Positions 1 through 11,799 of a stretch of 64,000 nt of DNA are shown here, piece after piece (position 1 is the stretch's first letter; each line of letters begins with the position of its first letter). The notes under the pieces are model-generated. The model was not told where the DNA came from and did not search any database. It was given only the letters and a program-made list of their open reading frames with translations. The DNA comes from Vigna angularis. Taxonomy: Eukaryota; Streptophyta; Magnoliopsida; Fabales; Fabaceae. Location: NCBI RefSeq assembly GCF_016808095.1, contig NC_068976.1, positions 5,923,001 through 5,987,000 on the forward strand, read 5' to 3'. Both the position numbers and the translations under genes were made by a program.

Positions 1-3000
1 TTGGATAACGAGCGTTCGTTGGTGAGAAGGTTGAATGGTCAGTCGAGAAAAGCTTAAGGTTAACTAGCGCTCGTTGGGGACGAGCATTCAATGGGGAGTT
101 GACGAACGGACGCTGGGAAAGGGGCCGAATGACGAGCGCTCGTTGGGGACGAGCGTTCGATGGGGAGTTGACGAACGGACGCTGGGAAAGGGGCCGAATG
201 ACGAGCGCTCGTTGGGGACGAGCGCTCGTTGGGGAATTGGCGAACGGACGCTGGGAAACGGGCTAAATGACGAGCGCTCGTTGGGGGACGAGCGTTCGTT
301 GGGGAATGACGAACGGATGCTGGGAAATGGGCCGAATGACGAGCGCTCGTTGGGGACGAGCGTTCGTTGGGGAATTGGCGAACGGACGCTGGGAAACGGG
401 CTAAATGACGACCGCTCGTTGGGGGACGAGCGTTCGTTGGGGAATGACGAACGGATGCTGGGAAATGGGCCGAATGACGAGCGCTCGTTGGGTATGAGCG
501 TTCGTTGGGGAATTGGCGAACGGACGCTGGGAAACGGGCTAAATGACGACCGCTCGTTGGGGGACGAGCGTTCGTTGGGGAATGACGAACGGATGCTGGG
601 AAATGGGCCGAATGACGAGCGCTCGTTGGGGACGAGCGTTCGTTGGGGAATTGGCGAACGGATGCTGGGAAACAGGCTAAATGACGAGCGCTCGTTGGGG
701 GACGAGCGTTCGTTGGGGAATGGTCACCAAACGGTCCGTCCAAGAAGTGGCCGGACGGACGTTCGGTGAGGAGGTAGACGACGAACGTTCGAAAAAGGCT
801 TAACGTGCGTTTATTTATGGGCTTGGCCCACCGGGGTAGTTTCTAACCTAGAATTCCCTTAGGGGTTCTGCCTTCCCATTCTCATTCACTCATTCACGCC
901 GTTCCTCTCAAATGAGACCAATGTCTCCTTCTCTCTGACCAAAAGGAGTTGCTCCTCCACGCACTGCAACGTCGACGCCGCTGCCTCCACCGCAGTTGGC
1001 CGCCGCAAGCCACGAGCCAGGGCGTCGCCGTCAAGGTCGTTGCCGGCGACCACCCTGATCTCTCCCTCTCTTTCTACCGTCATTTCTTTGATTGTGTAAT
1101 GGGTGCCATGTGTGTGAATGTTGTTTTCTGGTTGTTACGGGTGTGTGTGTGTGTGTGTATGGTGATGGGAAAACATGATTGAGACTAGGCACCGAGTGGG
1201 TTTTGGGTTTGGTCTGTTGGGATTGGCCGTGAGCGTGGGAGTTAGGAAGGAGAGAGGGAGCGTGGTGAAACAGAGAATGAATGGAAGTGGAGATCGGTGT
1301 TGAATGGTTGATGGCGATGGTGGATGGCGATGGTGGATGGTACAGTGGCCAATTCTGGCTTTGATTCAGCGAAGGTAAAGTACGAGCTTGTGTTTGGGTG
1401 CTGGAACTTGGTCATTGTTCTTGGTTGGTTGTGGCATTGTGCAATGCAGGTTGAGGATGATGGTGTTGGAGGTGGTCATGTTGACCGAATGGGATGGATT
1501 TCAAGAGCAGAGAAACTGAAATCAGTGGTGGCTGGGGAGGATGATAGATGTAGCGCGTGAGTTGGGATGGATTTGGTTTCGGAGGGTGTGATTTTGTTGA
1601 GTGAATAGAGAAGAGCGTGAGAGTGAATGGAAGATAGGAAAATGGTGGGTTCTCTGGCTTTGAGTGTGCTGAAGGAATTGAGAGTTTTGCGTGTGAGGGG
1701 GGTATTGATTGAAGATTGGTGTTGGCCGTGTATAAGGTTCAATGTCCGGTCAATGATGGAAGCAGGATGATGACGGGAAATATGATGGAAGTAGTGAGTG
1801 AGCTGTGAAGAAGAAACAAGCGGTTGGGATGGTTACGGGTGAGAGGAGCAGAGGGGTTGGAGAGTGATTTGAGAAGTGTAGGATAGATGATGGATGTGAG
1901 GTATATGAAAGATGAAGATGATGATGATGGAGATGGTGTTGGAGATGAACGTGATGACGCTAGAGGTGGTGTTGGATAGTATAAGGTGTTGGAGATGAAT
2001 GATGGATGGCGTTGAAGATGATGGGCATGGTCGTGTATCTGGTATAAGGATGAAGATGGTGATCGTGAGGTAATAAGGATGAAGATCCTGGGTATTGGCC
2101 GTGAGGTGTTGATGATTGGAAATGAAAGTGAAGAAGAAAGGTACTGGCCGTGAGGCGTAAGGATGAAGAGATGGATGTTGATGTGTATAAGGGTATTTAC
2201 AAATATCCACAACACCATGAATGTATTCAACTAAACATATGCAAACTTAGCAACAACGTAACAGAGACATGTTCAAAACTCAGTAAAACCTGGAGTGCAA
2301 GGTATTACTTACCTTTTGAAGCTTTGTTTGCTATTGCCAACCTTGTGTCTCCGATGAGTCTCTCCCCTGAGTAGCTGACTTCTCCCCTCTCTTTTTTGTG
2401 AATAATGTCTCTTGTTCTTCTTTGTAGGTCTTTTTTCTCAGAAAATGGATGATTCTCTCTCTAGTCTAGTAAGGTGTCCTCTCCCTTTTTTTTTTTGAGT
2501 GTTTTTTGTGTAACCCCTTTTATTTTCTCTTCTCCATTGCTTTTTGCGGATTGCCAATCCCTCTGCTGTGCCTTCTGCCAAACCAAATCGCGCCTGCTCT
2601 CCTCAAAACTTGCCTTGTCCTTTGCCTGCCCAAAACCAATTTGTCTCCTCACAGCAGAAAACCGTTTTCCTTTCCTCCACTGTGTCCCCTCCTTTTTGCC
2701 AATTTGTCCTTTTCTCACTTTTTGATTCATTTTTTTTTATATTTTAATTTAATTTAATTTTAAAACCTTTTAACTAATAATAATTTTTTAATTATACACA
2801 AAATGAAAAGATAAAAATTTAATTAAAATAAAAAAAATAAGAAATAAAAATAAAAAATAAGAATTAAAATTAAAACGAAAAAAAGAGAAGAAAAAAAAAA
2901 TAAATAAATAAATAAAAGGAAAAAAAAAGTAAAATAAATAAAAAGAGATAGAATAAAAACAAAATAAGCAATAAAGAAAAAGGGTAATAAAAACACTAAG

Positions 3001-3118
3001 ATAAAATAAATAGAACTAAAAAAGGAAATAGGTAAATGAATAATAAAAAGGTTAAATATGTGACAACCAAAATGCAATAAAACTATAAAAAAAATCCGGA
3101 CGAAATTGAGTATTGACA
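1..3118 (-). repeat. 3' LTR of the Ogre-type element (partial)
   Basis: Position 1 aligns with 12722 of the complete LTR and the copy ends at 3118 with ATTGACA, exactly as the other copy ends at 15842. About 1.5 kb of its left part lies outside the window. It holds a GC-rich tandem array (61-740), a GC-rich unique block (880-1080) with a (GT)n run near 1140, a purine-rich stretch (1180-2160), a T/C-rich block (2380-2730) and an A-rich block (2750-3100). Open frames in it are compositional and I do not call any of them genes. Confidence 0.9.
61..740. repeat. GC-rich higher-order tandem array inside the 3' LTR
   Basis: Two related 69-bp monomers alternate, giving a 138-bp higher-order unit. 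Each monomer carries the palindrome ACGAGCGCTCGT or a one-base variant (ACGACCGCTCGT) followed by GACGAGCGTTCGTTGGGG. Because 69 is a multiple of three, frames stay open for more than 220 codons on both strands, which is a by-product of the repeat. Composition is far more GC-rich than the surrounding sequence. Confidence 0.9.
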
Positions 3119-3133
3119 GCTACCCCTCTTTGC
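3119..3133 (-). other. Polypurine tract of the Ogre-type element
   Basis: Directly beside the 3' LTR edge the minus strand reads GCAAAGAGGGGTAGC and then TGTCAATAC, the LTR start. This fits the primer for plus-strand DNA synthesis and fixes the element's orientation as minus. Confidence 0.75.
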
Positions 3134-3391
3134 TTAGATTTTACGAGATAATATGACAATGTGATGTCTTCATATTATTTAGTAAAAGATAAGTAAAGAT
3201 AGAAATACTAATTTCGTCTGGATGAAGTAAAATGAATACGAAACATAAGTTAAACAAATCGATGAAGAATGTGAGATTGCAACATAAACAACCATTGCCG
3301 AGCAGAGGGCCCAAAATCACAGAAAAACTAGAGGCGCCAGACAAGACTGGGCTTGAAACGCTGAACCAAAACCGTGCTTGAGGGGAACGAG

Positions 3392-4310
3392 GTGTACAAA
3401 CCCTATGGATGAATGATATGAGGTGTACTAACCTCGTGGAAGGTGTACAAACCCTGTGGATGAATGATGTGAGGTGTACTAACCTCGTGGAGGGTGTACA
3501 AACCCTATGAATGATATGAGGTGTACTAACCTTGTGAAGGGTATACAAACCCTGTGGATGAATGATGTGAGGTGTACCAACCTCGTGGAGGGTGTACAAA
3601 CCCTGTGGATGAATGATGTGAGGTGTACTAACCTCGTGGAGGGTGTACAAACCCTGTGGATGAATGATGTGAGGTGTACTAACCTCGTGGAGGGTGTACA
3701 AACCCTGTGGATGAATGATGTGAGGTGTACTAACCTCGTGGAGGGTGTACAAACCCTGTGGATGAATGATATGAGGTGTACTAACCTCGTGGAGGGTGTA
3801 CAAACCCTGTGGATGAATGATATGAGGTGTACTAACCTCGTGGAGGGTGTACAAACCCTGTGGATGAATGATGTGAGGCGTACTAACCTCGTGGAGGGTG
3901 TACCAACCCTATGGATGAAGTGAATGAGGTGTACAAACCTCGTGGAGGGTGTACAAACCCTGTGGATGAATGATGTGAGGTGTACTAACCTCGTGGAGGG
4001 TGTACAAACCCTGTGGATGAATGATGTGAGGCGTACTAACCTCGTGGAGGGTGTACCAACCCTATGGATGAAGTGAATGAGGTGTACAAACCTCGTGGAG
4101 GGTGTACAAACCCTGTGGATGAATGATATGAGGTGTACTAACCTCGTGGAGGGTGTACAAACCCTATGGATGAAGTGAATGAGGTGTACAAACCCTGTGG
4201 ATGAATGATGTGAGGTGTACCAACCTCGTGGAGGGTGTACAAACCCTGTGGATGAATGATGTGAGGTGTACTAACCTCGTGGAGGGTGTACAAACCCTAT
4301 GGATGAATGA
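3392..4310. repeat. 51-bp minisatellite in the 3' untranslated part of the retroelement
   Basis: About 18 copies of a 51-bp unit (core GGTGTACAAACCCTGTGG, then ATGAATGATGTGAGGTGTAC) with a few shorter variants carrying GAAGTGAATGAGG. The unit is 17 codons long, so a repeated 17-residue peptide frame (MNDVRCTNLVEGVQTLW) stays open on the plus strand. There is no sign that it is translated. The array lies between the lost coding region and the 3' LTR, where Ogre-like elements are known to carry fast-changing tandem repeats. Confidence 0.9.
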
Positions 4311-4389
4311 AATGAGAGTGATCATTGGGTTCGACCATTGTCTTACAAAGGGCCGAAATGCAAAAAGAAAAACTCTAGGTTAGGGTGCC

Positions 4390-4978
4390 AGACAAAACTA
4401 GGTTTAGGGTGCTAGGCGAAACTAGGTTTTGGGGGCCAGGCAAGCTGGGCTTTGTGGGCCGGTATGGAAATTGGGCTTTGGGGGCCAGTGTGGTAACTGG
4501 GCTTTGGGGCCAGTGTGGAAACTAGGCTTTGTGGGCCAGTGTGGAAACTAGGCTTTAGGGGCCAGTGTTGAACTGGACTTGGGGGCCAGTGTGGAAACTG
4601 GGCTTGAGGGCTAGTGTGGAAACTGAGCTTTGTGGCCAGTGTAGAAACTGGGCTTTGGGGCCAATGTGAAAATTGGGCTTTTGGGTCAGTGTGGAAACTG
4701 GGCTTGGGGGGCCAGTGTAGAAACTGGACTTTGGGGCCAGTGTGAAAACTGGGCTTTGGGGCTAGGCAAGCTGGGCTTTGGGGCCAATGTGAAAATTGGG
4801 CTTCTGGGCCAGTGTGGAAACTGGGTTTTGTGGGCCAGTGTGGAAACTGGGCTTTGTGGGCCAGTGTAGAAACTGGGCTTTGGGGCCAATGTGAAAACTG
4901 GGCTTTAGGGCCAGTGTAGAAACTGGACTTTGGGGCCAGTGTGAAAACTGGGCTTTGGGGCCAGGCAAGCTGGGCTTT
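4390..4978. repeat. About 26-bp minisatellite, second array in the 3' untranslated part
   Basis: More than 20 imperfect copies of a unit like GGGCCAGTGTGGAAACTGGG plus CTTTG, with variants AGGCAAGCTGGG marking the array ends (around 4436, 4768 and 4963). It is unrelated in sequence to the neighbouring 51-bp array. Open frames on both strands come from the repeat. Confidence 0.88.
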
Positions 4979-7736
4979 CAAATTTTGAAATTCTTGAAAT
5001 TTGTAATTTTGTGAAATGTTTTTTTTTTTGTAATTTTTGACAGAAATTTGATTTTTGAAAAGGCGTCAGGGTGTTGAAACCTTTCATTACAAAGTACTAA
5101 AATCTTGATGCAGGATCATGATGTCAAGACCTTATAATGAGAGAAAAAGCTTGATCGACATGAAATAGTATGGCTTGAAAGAGAAAATCTAAATGTTATT
5201 CTTTTTTGTGTTTTTTTTTTGTTTGTTTTTGTTTTTTTTTTTTGAAGAAGGATTCGATAACCATTCATATGAAGGAAGAGGGTTTCGATCAGAAATACTT
5301 TCTTCTTGATGGATTGATGACAACTTATGTTATGCACATATGAAAACATTTGCTTTGGTTTTTTTTTCGCTTCAATCAATTGTCTTACTTGCAATCATCA
5401 AACTGGTCATCATTTTCAAAGTTTCGTGAAAGCGAGGAATGTCATACATTCGAGATCTAACTTTGAGATTATTACATTTTGACTTTTTCTTTCGAGACTT
5501 CAGTGCACACATGCTTGAATTTATTGGCAAGTGAAGAATGAGAGCTGTTTAGAATGGTTTGGAAGAGAATGGGATAGCCATGCGGGCATGTCAACTCATA
5601 TGCTCCTTAAAGGAGATGAGTGCCAAAGCAAAACACGAGGTACTTAAAAGTTGCCCCGGTTTGGTGTAATCAGTATGGTGATGAATCCATGATAATTTGG
5701 GTGGAAAATTCAAGTAAGATCCGCAAAGCTGCCCTAGTCTTGAGATTATGGGTTGATGAATTTCGAGGAAAAGACGCGTGGTGAGATCTACCAAACTGCC
5801 CCAATTTTTGTTGTTGTTGTTTTTTTTTGTGTTTGGCATGGGGTTCCGTTTGGAAGAGGCGGTGGGCATGAAAGGATCGGTTAAAAGGATGACCCCAATT
5901 GGTCTGATTTTCTTTTGCATGCTTTTGCCTAGTTGGCAAAGAGATCCCTTCTTCCTGAGACATTACTTTTTCTTTTTTTTTCATTCATTTTCAAAATTTT
6001 TTTTTGTTTCTTTTTTTTTTTTTTTTTCTTTTTGGACACATTGCAAGTCATTTCGTCTTATCGCAAAATTAACCTTTATGAAAATTTGAGCAAACATTAT
6101 TCAATCTGTGTGGACTTTATTAGGCTTGTAATGTGGCTAGGGCTAGAAGGTATCGAAAGAAAAGGTTAAAGGCCCAAATGAATGCTTGTCGGTTATTCTT
6201 TTTTTTTGAAACAAGGGTTATCATCTAGGCATCGCATCAACTATTTGACTTTTTGAGCACTTTGCTTTTTTTTTCTTGAACTTCGTTTTTTCATTCTTTC
6301 GTTTATCACCACTTTGTGATTTTTCTTTTTTATTGTTGTTTTTTTTGTTTACCCTTTTGAAGGATTCTCTTCCTTTGATTACTGAGTGCTCTTTATTTGT
6401 ACACTGAGTTGACTCCCTACTGATGATAACCTTTGCTTGGGAATAATTTTGAAAAAGAAATTATTTTTGGCTCAAACGGGGTAACAATGGTTATAGTTTT
6501 TGCTTTTTGGATAAAGAAAGAAGGCCACACATCATTTTGAACTCTGATTGCTTTATTTTCAAAAGATTAATTCTACGATTAGATGACCTCAACATGAGTC
6601 ATTTATTCTTTTCCCTTCTTTCTAGACCGCCCTTTCAGGTTTTCGATCTATGGGACTTATTCTTTTTTTTTTTTTTGGAAATTCTTTTGTTCTTTTGTTT
6701 GCCTCAATGGATTCAGGGTTCACTCAACTAGCGCAAGCGAGGAAAATTTTGGCCAGGCCAATCTGCCCCAGTGTAAAGGTTTTTGTTACTGAAGGCAGTG
6801 AGAGTGTTTGTTGGGGAAAATCCTTTATTTTAGAGAAAGTGAAGGGTGAAGGCTTTCAAGCAACACGTGCAAAAACATCTCGAAAGGAAACATCAAATTG
6901 TCATTTTTAGACACTTGACCTCAGAAAAACTTGACATTCCAATTTTCTTTTTGATTATTCATCATTTTTCCTTTTTTCTAGTTTCGAAAAAACAAGAGTT
7001 TGACGATTCACAAGAAAGACAAGTGACTCAAGATTTCCTTCATTTTTTGTTTTTTTCAATTTCATTTTTTTTCGTAATACCCTTTCAGGACTCGATTTCC
7101 AGCACTACTGGGAGAAACCCTGTAGTGAATGTTCGCATTGCAAGTCATGGATGAAAGTGCAGTATCAAAGCGCATACTTCCCTGGTAGCAAGACACTTCA
7201 CAACATCAAATTCACTTGTACAATGACTTATGCTTTCTTATGTGGTCTTAAAGCCCACTTTATTTCTTCATGGCATCTGTGGAGACATTCTCAAGTCGTG
7301 CCTCAATGTTGGGTTGACTTCCTTCACACTTTAACCATCTTGAATGAATCAAAGCTTGCCTTTGCGCTTGAACCAACAGCACTTTTGGTGGAATGACCGA
7401 TAGCCACTCCATGGTAATCACCTTTTGTATATGATGCATCACGAGTCTTGAGGTATTGAGGCTTTAAAAGCTTCATGTAACAAGTAGAGACCAAGCCTTT
7501 TTATGCAGGAGACTTGGAAGAAATGTTGCATAAGTCAGAAGATTAGGGGTGAAACTCATATGCCTTTCGTCTTGATCAACATTTTTTTCTGCCTGACAGC
7601 TTGGTGGGAAGTTGGGTTTGGGTCGAGTCCATTTTCTGTCTCAGAGCAGTTTCAAAGGGTAGGCCAACGGTATTTGAGCAGTGGGATGTGATTGAGCTCT
7701 TTCTTCTCTCCTTATCCCAAGCTTAGACCGAACTTG
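4979..7736. other. Non-coding, T-rich part of the retroelement where pol would be expected
   Basis: On the plus strand this stretch has many T runs (A runs in the element's sense) and short recurrent phrases such as TGCCCCGGTTTGG and CTGCCCCAATTTT. I looked in both strands for polymerase motifs and saw none. A short minus frame near 7260-7300 ends in a string resembling the C-terminal end of Ogre polyproteins (STDAMKK), but that is too weak to call. The region therefore looks like 3' untranslated or replaced sequence. Confidence 0.55.
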
Positions 7737-8400
7737 TTAACATTTGCCATCATGGTAGTATCGTGTCGGATTTTTCCTCACATTAATGTCAATTCTTTCT
7801 CCAAGTATCCTCAAGTCTGCAAAGTTTGAGGAAATATTGCTCATCATATGCTCATAGAAGGGTGATGGTAAAGTTTTTAAGATCATGACAACCATTTTCG
7901 TGCCACTCATAGGATACCCTACTTGAGCAGCAATCTCTTTCCACCCTTGGGCGTACTCTTTGAACGATTTGAACTCCCTCATCACGCTCTACAATTGCAA
8001 TCTATCAGGTGCTACATCCTGATTGTACTTGTACTGCCTCAAGAAAACATCCACCAGATCCTCCCAAAACCGGATGCACGAAGATTCAAGATGAGTGCCC
8101 CAGTTTGGTGCCATGCCAACTAAACTATCTTGGGAAAAATGAATTAGCAACTTTTCATCACATGCGTGAACAACCATTTTCTTCCCATATGTCATGAGAT
8201 GGGTCTTAAGACAAATGGTCTCTCTTTTTCATCTACACTTTGGGAGGTATCACCATATCTGGGACTAAGCATAGCCTTACAACATTTTCAAACTTAAGGC
8301 TTCCTCCAACTTCTATGACTCTCGCCCTTTTCTAGCATTTCCAATTTACGTCTGTTAGCCTCAACATCCATTGGCGTAACGACATGAGGAGAAGATTTCA
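7737..8400 (-). pseudogene. Decayed gag of the Ogre-type element
   Basis: Two adjacent minus frames (7989-8195 and 7737-7985) lie in the same phase and are split only by one TAG stop at about 7989. Together they contain the conserved gag core of Ogre/Tat elements: DEKLLIHFSQDSL, the W-T/G-HLE motif, LVDVFLRQYKYN, then FKEYAQGWKEIAAQV, TLPSPFYEHM and NFADL--GERI. Gag forms the particle that packages element RNA in the cytoplasm. Upstream to about 8400 the frame continues in fragments (IPPK, KTHLMTYGKKM) with indels. No zinc knuckle follows, and the frame ends where the non-coding part starts, so the product is truncated as well as interrupted. Confidence 0.8.
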
Positions 8401-9017
8401 ACTCGGGTTGCTTTGTCATTGTCTTGCTTACTACACTGGGCTGAATCATTTCTGTAGGGACCATGAAAGTGGTTGTCCTAAGCTTGTTTCTTCCTTCAAC
8501 TGCGTTATTTTATGCCTTTTGAGTGTGAAATTGTCTCGAGTCCACTTCCAAGGATGTAGTGTAATTCTAGGGAAGACCATAAGGAGGGAAAGTTTGTGCT
8601 CCTGGAACTCTTTGTTGCGCTCATGCGCGCGAATCTACACAGCTTTGCAAGGCATTCAGAAGCTCTAGAATTCAACTCATTTGCTCATTCAATTGGTTGA
8701 TATCAATTTTCATCCATTCTTGAACTTTCCCTTGGTTCTCCAAGATTTGTTAACTGGTTCGAGTCCTTTAGGGTACCTTGGATGTTTAACTGTATTTTAG
8801 TTTTTTTTTTTTTTTTTTGCGAAACATATTTAAGAAAATAAAAAAAGAAAAGAAAAAGAAAAGACAACGTAGTTCAAATTCTCTAGTCAGAAATTATAAA
8901 GCTGTGAAAATTTTGCCTTGGTATAATTTGGAAATTAACACGAAACGGAGTCCATAAGGCGGTTCATCATTCAGAAGTTCCCAGAACGTGAGACACAGGA
9001 AGTCTTGGTCAACCATC

Positions 9018-10180
9018 TCAGGCTTTAGCCATCACATTCTTCATTTCTCTTATCAGTTTCTTGCAGCAATTGAGGAATGTTTCAATCCCCTTAGGCGGGT
9101 TGATGATTGACATTACAGACTCAGCATCAGCTAAGAACTTAGGGACGTTTTCAATGGCTTCATTGGCAAGGGAAGCTAGCTGTGAGAGACTTCTCTTCCA
9201 ATTCTTTGTAACTTGTCCTTGCTCAACAATATGCCTCTTCATTTGAATTATCAATTCTTTATGTCTCCTTTTTAGCTCGATGTCAACATTCCTTATTCAG
9301 TTTTCCCACTGCTGCTTTCACACGTTGCTTAGTAGTGTGAAATTGCTCTTCACAATTTGGGTCTGGAGAAATTACATTGAATGACAACTTGACTGTCTTA
9401 ACCCTCTCTGTGATCCATTGGCTAAGGGAACCTTTCATCAAAACTCCATGATCTTGGGGCCTTTCTTCGAAGCGAACAACATTGCCCCAAGCGTTCCTAA
9501 CTTGATGAAGCAATTCAGCAAAGGTTCCTTCCTCTTAAGATCTGCCATGTGGCAAGAGATGCAGGCGTTGGCGATCCTCTCACAGGATACCCATAATTGT
9601 TTTTGTGCTGACACATAGGATTGTAATTAATACAACATCGGATACCCATGAGGGGGACATCAGGATAACTCTCGCAATGGTGTATGATACACGATCTTTG
9701 TTGCTAAGAAAACACGCCATTTAAATTTTCCACTTTTGAACCTACACAGAGTTGCGCTCATTCATTTGCCCTTTTCATCTTCGGCTTACATTGCAGTAGC
9801 TCACCCAACGGACATATGAACTTCAAGGCTCCCTCACTCATGCGAGAGATGAATCATGCATGCACCACAGGTAAGGAAAACAACATCTTCCTACCCTTTA
9901 GCTCATAACACTGCCTAAGGGTCCCACAAACTTCAGCTAGTCATAGCGAACTTTGTATCCCACGAAAACGTTCATAGCAGCACAGTCAACAAAATCCCTG
10001 ATATTAGGGAAGAGCATGACATCATAGAGGATAAAAGTCAATACATTCGTAATTGTTTCCCATTTTTCCTCCTCATCCAAACGATGCAAGTACCACTCTA
10101 GGTATCCTTGAGGAAAGTCGTTCACTTTACCCTTAAGTATGAATTCACTTTCCAACTTCACAAGGTGCACTTTCATTAGT
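9018..10180 (-). pseudogene. Remnant of the Ogre ORF1 protein (function unknown)
   Basis: Three short minus frames (9937-10176, 9283-9513, 9018-9254) resemble in order a plant protein family found as the extra ORF1 upstream of gag in Ogre elements. The first has LYDVMLFPNIRDFVDCAAMN and VFVGYK, the second WITERVKTVKLSF, the third is a helical C-terminal stretch. Frames change between the pieces, so the gene is broken by indels and stops. The role of ORF1 is not known. The resemblance is from memory of the family, with no search behind it. Confidence 0.6.
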
Positions 10181-11168
10181 TTGATTAGCTACAAGACAAG
10201 GGTAAACTACCGAAGGTAGTTGCATAGAGTTTTGCCCTCAGCAGGTGTATCTACGATTTGTCCAAATTCTTTCCCTCTGACAAGCTCAACAAATTCTTAT
10301 ACCCATTCTTGAATGCATCTTTCAAGGTTATCTTTTCCTCACCAGATTCCTCGAGCCACCAATATTATCTTCCTTTGCTTGATGTGTGTTTTTTCATCAG
10401 AATGTATGAACTCGAATACCCCTCGACTCAAAATCCATGTTAATTTCCATCTTTACCTTAAGGACTCAATCACAAATTTATAATTTTCTGACTAGAACCA
10501 GTGACAAGACCATAAAAATGCATGAGAAAAAGAAAGAAATAAAAGAAAAAGGTGTATAAAAAAAAGGTATAAAGATATGTACAAGGTGCTTGATTTTATT
10601 AAGCAAAAATGAGGGTTATAAGACTGCACACATCTCCCTTTGTGCCCTAATGAAGGTCGAACACTTAAGATCTAAGGTTAAGTATATGGAATCTCACAAG
10701 GATGGTTACCTGAACCTAAAGATCAATGGTTACTAGAGCTATGGCCCCCTTCATAGCATCTCCACAACAGTCGAGTAATCAACTAGGTGTGGAAACACAT
10801 ATGAAGAGAACAGACTCTAGCTGGAGTTCTCACGATAGCCAAACAGGAAGTACATCCCAGAGTGACACCGCTACACAACTCCTCTAATTCTAAGTTACGC
10901 TCAGACCCGGGTATAGGGCCCCACTCATGATATGCCGAAAGTGCGTGTGTGAAGGGAGAATGCAATGCATACCCAAACCCTCACCTGCAAAACAACCAGA
11001 AAAATTCCCAGGCAGATATAAACATGGTTTCTACCCTAGAGTTCAATATTCAACAATTATTGCAGTGATTCCAAATATCGAGCATAGATAGAGAAAAGGG
11101 AAAGAAAAACACAAAGCAAAATCACATTGAATTCGCGCATCTAATTAAATGGCTCAACTCTCTAGCAC
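10181..11168 (-). other. 5' leader of the retroelement, no gene seen
   Basis: Between the primer site and the ORF1 remnant. No long frame and no recognised motif on either strand. A run of short A-rich repeats lies near 10520-10570. Its place right after the primer site fits the long untranslated leader of Ogre elements. Confidence 0.5.
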
Positions 11169-11186
11169 TCCCCAGCGGAGTCGCCA
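11169..11186 (-). other. Primer binding site, tRNA-Arg type
   Basis: The minus strand reads TGGCGACTCCGCTGGGGA two bases after the LTR end. As I recall the 3' end of plant tRNA-Arg (anticodon ACG) with CCA, this pairs at 17 of 18 positions. Use of tRNA-Arg is a diagnostic trait of Ogre elements; most other plant gypsy elements use initiator tRNA-Met or others. Confidence 0.8.
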
Positions 11187-11799
11187 TCTGTCGCAACCGG
11201 AATCGCGACGGGACGACGATCCAAAAAAAAAAGCTTTGAAAAGAGATTTTGGAGTCGCCACCATAGTTTATTATGGAAAACTACGGAAAAACCATAAAAT
11301 AATAAGACACGGTCCACGAAAACCAGATTCTGGGTTCGGGAGTCGGTTACGTGTAGGGAAGGTATTAGCACCCTACAACGCCTGCCCGAAGGCAGTACCT
11401 TTAACTAAATGCACGAATATGATGTGGTTTTCAAAATGTTTAACTATTCCCTAAAATAAAATTCTAAATAAACAAAATATATTTTTTTAGTTTTTTGGGC
11501 CCGACAAGGATTGACCTTGCTCCTACGTATTCTCATTCAAAATGAGAAATCAGGGTTACGTAGTTCTTTTGAATCTATTTGAGAAATTTGTTTGGAAATT
11601 GTTTGAAAATTTTGTTTGGAAATGATTTTGGATTTTTGGGAAGTGAACTTGACAAGTACTAGCCTTGCTCCTACGTATCTCCACTTTTGATGGAGAATCA
11701 AGGATCACGTAGTTCTAGCTAGGAAGATTGTTTGTTGTTTAAAATTGCTGATGTTTTTGGGTTTTTTGAAGATTTTATACTTTTTTTTGTATTTTACTT

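Noticed and set aside
74..769. Open frame of 231 codons (and 227 on the other strand) in the LTR array, and the twin frames at 12756-13490
   Set aside because: The frames follow from a 69-bp repeat, which is a multiple of three, on both strands; no start context, no family and identical behaviour in both LTR copies.
1739..2230. Minus frames of 163 and 125 codons in the LTR, repeated at 14464-14955
   Set aside because: They overlap in different phases, have S/T/P/I-rich low-complexity composition from a purine-rich strand and occur within LTR sequence.
2823..3077. Hydrophobic minus frame resembling a membrane protein
   Set aside because: Result of A-rich low-complexity DNA; nearly all residues are F, L, I, Y or S.
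3392..4310. Regularly spaced repeats considered as a CRISPR array
   Set aside because: The units are contiguous with no unique spacers, and the DNA is plant nuclear sequence.
4412..4981. Minus-strand frame of 189 codons with repeated FHTGPKAQ-type units
   Set aside because: Product of the 26-bp minisatellite; several overlapping frames are open there, which is a sign of a repeat rather than of coding.
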